Shown here: positions 61,758 through 64,000 of the stretch, piece by piece
How positions within the stretch are numbered: the first letter of the stretch is position 1
Layout of the letters: every line of letters begins with the position of its first letter
NCBI RefSeq assembly: GCF_902168175.1
Contig: NZ_CABHOU010000025.1
Span: 248,001 to 312,000, forward strand
Reading direction: 5' to 3'
Length of the DNA stretch: 64,000 nucleotides
Origin: an uncultured Chitinophaga sp.
GTDB lineage: Bacteria > Bacteroidota > Bacteroidia > Chitinophagales > Chitinophagaceae
The notes under the pieces: generated by a model
What the model was told of the DNA's origin: nothing
Databases searched by the model: none
The model's input: only the letters and a program-made list of their open reading frames with translations
Position numbers and translations under genes: made by a program

Positions 61758-62123
61758 CTAGTGCTGTATCTGCAATGCTGCAAGCTCGGCTTTGGATATG
61801 GCCGGCGACTGGTGCTGCATCAGTTTTTTCACGATGAGATCGCCCACACGAATGGCGTCTTCTTTCGAGGAGAAGGGCTGCTTTCCTTCCAGTACAGGGA
61901 TTCTGTCCTGGCTGATATAGGTTTTACCGCCTGCATTGATCTTATAACCCCAGCCACCTGCGGTTTCAAAAGGTACTACTTCGAGTTGTACCATGCCCGC
62001 AGGATGATGGTGGGTAGCGGTAGAAGATGTAAAAAACACTTTCGCTACGGTGAAAAGTAAGAGCGTACCAATGGTAAGCGCCACTATCCACTTTGTGATG
62101 GACTTTGGCTTAGTCATTTTCAT
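61758..62123 (-). CDS. DUF4907 family membrane-anchored protein
   Basis: This protein has about 121 residues from the ATG at 62123 (MKMTKPKSITKW); a longer frame runs to 62177 but covers the Kelch coding end. One N-terminal membrane helix (about 11-30, IVALTIGTLLLFTVAKVFF) is followed by a small domain with GGWGYKINAGGKTYISQDRIPVLEG and KEDAIRVGDLIVKKL, typical of DUF4907. It overlaps the Kelch gene by 14 bp. The two are often found together beside DUF4270 genes in Bacteroidota. Function unknown. Confidence 0.75.
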   Translation of the reverse strand: MKMTKPKSITKWIVALTIGTLLLFTVAKVFFTSSTATHHHPAGMVQLEVVPFETAGGWGYKINAGGKTYISQDRIPVLEGKQPFSSKEDAIRVGDLIVKKLMQHQSPAISKAELAALQIQH

Positions 62124-63135
62124 TGTAGGTTGCGGTTGGATCAAACTCCCACAGATCTTCGAAAGGCAGGCTGGCACTGTTACCCAGGCCTACATATCCC
62201 CTGTTATTAATACTGAATGCAATAGCACCGCTACGGGCTAATCCCTCAAAGCTGCGCTTCTGGTCCCACACGTCATTAATCGGATCGTACTCCCAAACAT
62301 TGGTGGTTAAACCGCTTTTGGAACCGGTGGCAATGTATCCCTTGTTGTTCATTACGAAAGCCACACCGTTGCTGGACACCATATCGTAATCGTTATCGTA
62401 ATCTTCATCACTTACGTTAGATATCTTACGCTTTTCTGTCCATTTATTGGCAGCAGTACTGGCAGGATCGAACATGTACATGTCGTTTACGCTTAACGTT
62501 TGACCGGTGTTGGGGTTGGAACCCGTTACCACATACGCTTTATCGTTAATTACGAAAGCAACCGCATCGGAACGTTTGTTGCCGCTGAACGATTCTTCTT
62601 TGCTCCACGACTGTGATGCAGGATCAAAAGAATAGAAGTCTTTCAGGTAGTTACCATCATAACCGCAGGTTACATAACCTTTGCCTGCAACACCGAAGGC
62701 GGTAGCGCTGTAACGTGCAGTGCCAGCGAATGGAACACCCGGCTCCCACTTATCGGTAGCTGGTGTATATACCCAGGTATCGTTCAGTTTATTTACGCCA
62801 TCGTAACCGGTGGTTACATAACCAAGGCCATTTACAGCAAAGGCTACTGCGCTGTTACGGGCTGCGCCTGGCAAATCGGCTACCTGTGTCCAGGAATTGG
62901 AGGTCTGATCGTAATACCAGAAATCTTTCAGCCTGTTGGTGCCGTCGTAACCGGTACCTATATAAGCCTTATTATCTATTACGAACGAAACGGCTTCTCC
63001 CCGGGCTACCCCTTCGAGTGAGGAACGGCTGATCCAGTTCCCAATCTCTTCCGTATCATCGTCTTTGGAGCAGGAGGCAAGAAATACGCCGGCTGCCAGC
63101 AGAACCCAGGAATGTCTAACATTGAACATAAGCAA
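62110..63135 (-). CDS. Kelch-repeat lipoprotein
   Basis: This is a 341-residue lipoprotein with a lipobox in VFLASC (Cys22). About six Kelch-type repeats follow, each with a pattern like AVSFVIDNKAYIGTGYDG, then LKDFWYYD and W, giving a beta-propeller. The repeats start near residues 46, 95, 144, 192, 258 and 306. It should be on the cell surface or the periplasmic side of the outer membrane and bind a protein or glycan. It is divergent from a DUF4270 lipoprotein gene and operonic with DUF4907; this set recurs in Bacteroidota, but its task is unknown. Confidence 0.85.
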   Translation of the reverse strand: MLMFNVRHSWVLLAAGVFLASCSKDDDTEEIGNWISRSSLEGVARGEAVSFVIDNKAYIGTGYDGTNRLKDFWYYDQTSNSWTQVADLPGAARNSAVAFAVNGLGYVTTGYDGVNKLNDTWVYTPATDKWEPGVPFAGTARYSATAFGVAGKGYVTCGYDGNYLKDFYSFDPASQSWSKEESFSGNKRSDAVAFVINDKAYVVTGSNPNTGQTLSVNDMYMFDPASTAANKWTEKRKISNVSDEDYDNDYDMVSSNGVAFVMNNKGYIATGSKSGLTTNVWEYDPINDVWDQKRSFEGLARSGAIAFSINNRGYVGLGNSASLPFEDLWEFDPTATYNEND

Positions 63136-63154
63136 TTACAGTTTTTAACAGCGC

Positions 63155-63162
63155 CAAAATTA
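63155..63162 (-). promoter_or_regulatory. -7 promoter element of the Kelch/DUF4907 operon
   Basis: The minus strand reads TAATTTTG, an exact TAnnTTTG match, 20 bp before the Kelch start codon. Confidence 0.5.
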
Positions 63163-63402
63163 TCCGGGGAACTGTTAGGGTGGATATAAAATAGACGGAA
63201 TACCTTTTTTAAGGGGATGAATATTGCTATTTCATCTGCCAATCCAGCGAAATGGCGATTTCACGCTATCTCAGGCCTGTCCTGCTCTTGACGGCAAACA
63301 GCGGGAAACTTATCACGTTCATCGATAAATAAGGGCAACTGGCATATTTAAACATTTCTTTCGCGCCCTCACGTTATAAACTTGTGCGTTGTCTTTTAAA
63401 CT

Positions 63403-64000
63403 ATGCGCAAAATATCATGCTTATTAATAGCAGTTTCGGCCCTTTACCTGGCGTCCTGCGAAAAGAGTGGTTTCAGTTACGAGGATGTAACTACGGAAAA
63501 CGGTGCCGGTTATATATTACTGGATACTTTTTCGGTGGATGTGAAAACGATCCAGTTGGACTCGGTACCCAGTTCGGGATTGGGAGTCATCCTCAATGGT
63601 TATTATAACGATCCGCTGTTCGGAAAAATTACAGCAGGGTCTTTTTTTGAAATGACTATGCCCAGTGTGCGCAGCATTGAGAATAATATGGTGTACGATT
63701 CGGTGGAGCTTATCCTGCGCGGTAATGGCTACTATTATGGAGATACTACGGTACCGCTAAACATCAGCGTATACCAGCTTACACAAAATATTAAACTGGC
63801 AGATAACAGTAGTTCCCTTTATACACACAATTCATTTGCCACCGCCTCCTCTCCCTTAGGCACCAAACAAACGTACCTGCGGCCTTTAGAGAAAGATACG
63901 GTAAGCATTCGCCTCGCGGATACCAAAGGCCGCGAAATATGGGATTTGTTCGCAGCAAAGGCTAACGAAGTATCCGGTGATGCGCAATGGCTCGACTACT
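63403..64000 (+). CDS. DUF4270 family lipoprotein, 5' part (runs off the window)
   Basis: The visible 199 codons start with ATG at 63403, MRKISCLLIAVSALYLASC. The lipobox Cys is in YLASC. The mature part, with NGAGYILLDTFSVDVKTIQ, LGVILNGYYNDPLFGKITAG and the regularly spaced VYDSVELILRGNGYYYGD, is typical of DUF4270 proteins. The frame is open to the end of the window, so length and C-terminus are unknown. It is divergent from the Kelch/DUF4907 operon and probably functions with it at the outer membrane. Confidence 0.8.
   Translation, partial: MRKISCLLIAVSALYLASCEKSGFSYEDVTTENGAGYILLDTFSVDVKTIQLDSVPSSGLGVILNGYYNDPLFGKITAGSFFEMTMPSVRSIENNMVYDSVELILRGNGYYYGDTTVPLNISVYQLTQNIKLADNSSSLYTHNSFATASSPLGTKQTYLRPLEKDTVSIRLADTKGREIWDLFAAKANEVSGDAQWLDY

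Noticed and set aside
1..64000. tRNA, rRNA, insertion sequences, prophage or integrated elements
   Set aside because: I looked for cloverleaf-like sequences, transposase or integrase motifs and long terminal repeats, and saw none.

Overview
The window is a contiguous piece of a Bacteroidota chromosome, most likely family Chitinophagaceae (Chitinophaga-like). The pointers are two SusC/SusD pairs, a FecI/FecR/STN-SusC signalling set, DUF4270/Kelch lipoproteins, LytTR two-component genes, weak Shine-Dalgarno signals, several -7 boxes matching the Bacteroidota consensus TAnnTTTG, and a 25.6-kb aryl-polyene/flexirubin-type pigment cluster. I see no rRNA, tRNA, insertion sequence, CRISPR array or prophage.

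Layout. 1-2.1 kb: the last codons of mutS, then a haem/copper periplasmic oxidoreductase with a thioredoxin-like partner (minus strand). 2.1-10.3 kb: a SusC/SusD pair (minus), a long regulatory gap, a LacI-type regulator (minus) and a divergent AraC-type regulator (plus). 10.5-17.5 kb: ECF sigma factor, FecR anti-sigma, STN-domain SusC and SusD, a self-contained nutrient-uptake locus with trans-envelope signalling. 17.5-23.1 kb: esterase, SPFH protein with a 58-residue Arc-like repressor, M1 metallopeptidase, HupE/UreJ-like and DUF6702 proteins. 23.15-23.54 kb: an array of about 17 units of 21-22 bp in a convergent gap.

23.6-49.3 kb (all minus, mostly overlapping genes): a type II PKS-like pigment operon. 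An aromatic amino-acid ammonia-lyase and a PaaK-like ligase would make and activate the aryl starter. AcpS, two ACPs, three intact ketosynthases, one catalytically dead ketosynthase (chain-length-factor-like), FabG and two hot-dog dehydratase proteins with complementary active-site losses would build the polyene. A halogenase-like flavoprotein, an O-methyltransferase and a CrtI-like flavoprotein could tailor it. A thioesterase, acyltransferases, a C45 Ntn-hydrolase, LolA- and lipoprotein-type carriers and an MMPL-acyltransferase-methyltransferase fusion would attach and export it. No darA/darB-like dialkylresorcinol genes are inside the window. A 16-bp palindrome sits beside the candidate promoter of the first gene.

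49.4-57.9 kb: CorC/HlyC-type CBS membrane protein, ZIP transporter, PAP2 phosphatase, SAM methyltransferase, LTA-synthase-like sulfatase (minus), then glmM and a cysteine desulfurase (plus), both apparently with TTG starts. 57.9-64 kb: coiled-coil protein, a zeta-toxin-like kinase with a small partner, a LytTR response regulator with its histidine kinase behind phased GTTAA boxes, DUF4907 and Kelch genes, and the start of a divergent DUF4270 lipoprotein that leaves the window.

The main unexplained items are the 21-bp phased array, a 27-bp hairpin repeat family that always follows a gene in the gene's own orientation, the tandem 11-bp boxes in front of the SPFH/Arc pair, and the phased GTTAA direct repeats in front of the LytTR system.
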